Below, piece after piece: positions 23,042 to 23,934 of a DNA stretch of 23,934 nucleotides (position 1 is the first letter of the stretch; the number at the start of each line of letters is the position of its first letter). The notes beneath the pieces are model-generated. The model was not told where the DNA came from. It did no database searches and saw nothing but the letters and a program-made list of their open reading frames with translations. Source of the stretch: an uncultured Collinsella sp. (GTDB lineage Bacteria; Actinomycetota; Coriobacteriia; Coriobacteriales; Coriobacteriaceae). The stretch spans positions 1 through 23,934 of the forward strand of contig URTP01000014.1 of the NCBI GenBank assembly GCA_900550835.1, read 5' to 3'. The translations under genes were made by a program, and so were the position numbers.

Positions 23042-23705
23042 AGTGCGCAAGAACCCAGTGGATGCCACGCGCCATGCGCAGGTCGGTTTGGGCAAAGTGG
23101 TTGCCGGGGTTGAGTTCCAGTGTTGTGAGGATGCCGCGCTCAACGAGCAACGTTTCCATTGCGCGCGTGTCGTCAAGTACGTGCCGCATCATGCGGTTGG
23201 GCGTCTTGGTTTCCTTTTTGCCGAGCGACAGATAGACGGCCTGCGGGTTGCCGGCAAAAGGGGCCGTGCTGGCGCGATCGACAAAGTCGGGAAACCACAA
23301 CGACCCCGATGCGCTTGCGGCGCGGCTAAAGGCGTCGGTTTGCCAGAGGGACCAGAGCGCGAAGAGGCCCGCGAGCGAGTAGCCGGCAATGCCGCGCCAG
23401 GTGGGCGGCTGAGGAAGCGACGACTCGGCCTCTGGGATTATCCAGTTCAACAGCTCATCGAGAAATCCGGATGCCTGGCCGCCAAAGGGCTCGGCATCGC
23501 GCACGGTTCCGTCGCATCCCCAGGGGCTCAGCTCGCGATTCCAGTTGAGGCTGCCAATGCCGACAAGCGTGAAGGGCGGGCAGTTGAGCTCTCGGCAGCG
23601 TTCATAAACCTCCGTGCCGTCGCCCATGACCACGGGAAGATAGATGACTGGTGCGCTTTCGGCATGCTGTGCATGAACGGTTATCTGCTTTTGATGCGCT
23701 TCCAT
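23040..23705 (-). CDS. Alpha/beta hydrolase (esterase-like)
   Basis: The 221-residue protein has the serine hydrolase elbow GYSLAG (108-113, Ser110) and a C-terminal histidine in NPGNHF, in the order expected for an esterase of the enterochelin esterase/esterase D type. The acidic residue of the triad is not certain. The N-terminal half contains IYLPVVMGDGTEVYERC. The substrate is unknown; a siderophore or acyl ester is possible. I chose ATG 23705 because AGAGAAG lies upstream; a GTG at 23753 would add 16 residues. No signal peptide is visible. It ends in the terminator shared with uraA. Confidence 0.8.
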   Translation of the reverse strand: MEAHQKQITVHAQHAESAPVIYLPVVMGDGTEVYERCRELNCPPFTLVGIGSLNWNRELSPWGCDGTVRDAEPFGGQASGFLDELLNWIIPEAESSLPQPPTWRGIAGYSLAGLFALWSLWQTDAFSRAASASGSLWFPDFVDRASTAPFAGNPQAVYLSLGKKETKTPNRMMRHVLDDTRAMETLLVERGILTTLELNPGNHFAQTDLRMARGIHWVLAH

Positions 23706-23817
23706 GACGGGCTTCTCTCGGCGTTGTGATATCGACGGCCCCCATTGTCGCACGCCGGCTCATGCAGGTTGGGCTAGACCAAAGACAATCTCGTGCATAC
23801 CCTGCGGACGCATATGG

Positions 23818-23855
23818 AAAACGCCACCGCCGGAGGGGAGCTCGGCGGTGGCGTT
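23818..23855 (-). terminator. Terminator near the right edge
   Basis: A perfect 13-bp stem (23820-23832 with 23843-23855, arms AACGCCACCGCCG and CGGCGGTGGCGTT) is followed on the minus strand by a short T-run. It probably ends a minus-strand gene that lies mostly beyond the window. Confidence 0.7.
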
Positions 23856-23856
23856 G

Positions 23857-23934
23857 TTAAACGGTGCTGGGACTCGGGGCCTTCGCGGGAGCTGCCATGT
23901 GCGCAGAGGCGTCTAAGAGCGCTTGCGGCTCCCC
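23857..23934 (-). CDS. Possible C-terminal end of a minus-strand gene (partial)
   Basis: A frame that is open to the right edge ends in TAA at 23857, just before the terminator. It would give a 25-residue Ala/Pro-rich tail (ending APSPSTV). Another frame stops earlier, after GSRKRS (about 23914), and could equally be the true end. The gene cannot be identified from so little sequence. Confidence 0.3.
   Translation of the reverse strand, partial: GEPQALLDASAHMAAPAKAPSPSTV

Overview
This window (about 24 kb, high GC) looks like a chromosomal segment of a gut actinobacterium of the Coriobacteriia, most likely Collinsella or a close relative. That placement is an inference. It rests on base composition, the style of the genes (TetM-like GTPase, paired GGDEF/PAS regulators, MTH1187 protein in a thiamine operon) and several families of intergenic palindromes. 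No rRNA, tRNA, CRISPR array, transposase or phage gene was seen.

Layout. 1-197: start of a small unrecognised protein on the minus strand. 272-830: GNAT acetyltransferase with its terminator. 1068-7423: a plus-strand block of a TetM/EF-G-like GTPase, an AAA ATPase, a RimJ-type acetyltransferase and a short UvrA. Each is followed by a copy of one palindrome (core AAAGGGACAG), and the palindrome often supplies the stop codon. 7453-10347: a minus-strand block of a flavoprotein, an ArsC/Spx-like protein, a CobW GTPase and TrmL. 10422-14796: two minus-strand cyclic-di-GMP proteins, one GGDEF-PAS-GGDEF and one with an added GGDEF-EAL half. 15126-15995: patatin-like lipase, followed by an array of three related hairpins (16006-16176). 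16219-18249: thiamine salvage operon on the minus strand (TPP riboswitch, terminator, thiM, MTH1187-type thiamine-binding protein, thiE). 18289-18370: long inverted repeat. 18418-20233: HAD phosphatase and LysR regulator. 20389-21522: MetE-like methyltransferase behind two dyads. 21646-22980: uracil permease with a strong bidirectional terminator shared with a convergent esterase (23040-23705). The right edge holds a terminator and perhaps the tail of another minus-strand gene.

How the parts fit. The thiamine genes form a coherent salvage unit: ThiM phosphorylates hydroxyethylthiazole, ThiE couples it to the pyrimidine to make thiamine phosphate, and a TPP riboswitch shuts the unit off when TPP is plentiful. 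The two cyclic-di-GMP genes look like a tandem duplication with later addition of EAL. LysR and the MetE-like gene probably form a regulator-target pair. The most unusual feature is the set of palindromes built into gene ends, which gives three unrelated proteins the same Met-stop C-terminus. No complete novel defence or mobile system could be demonstrated.
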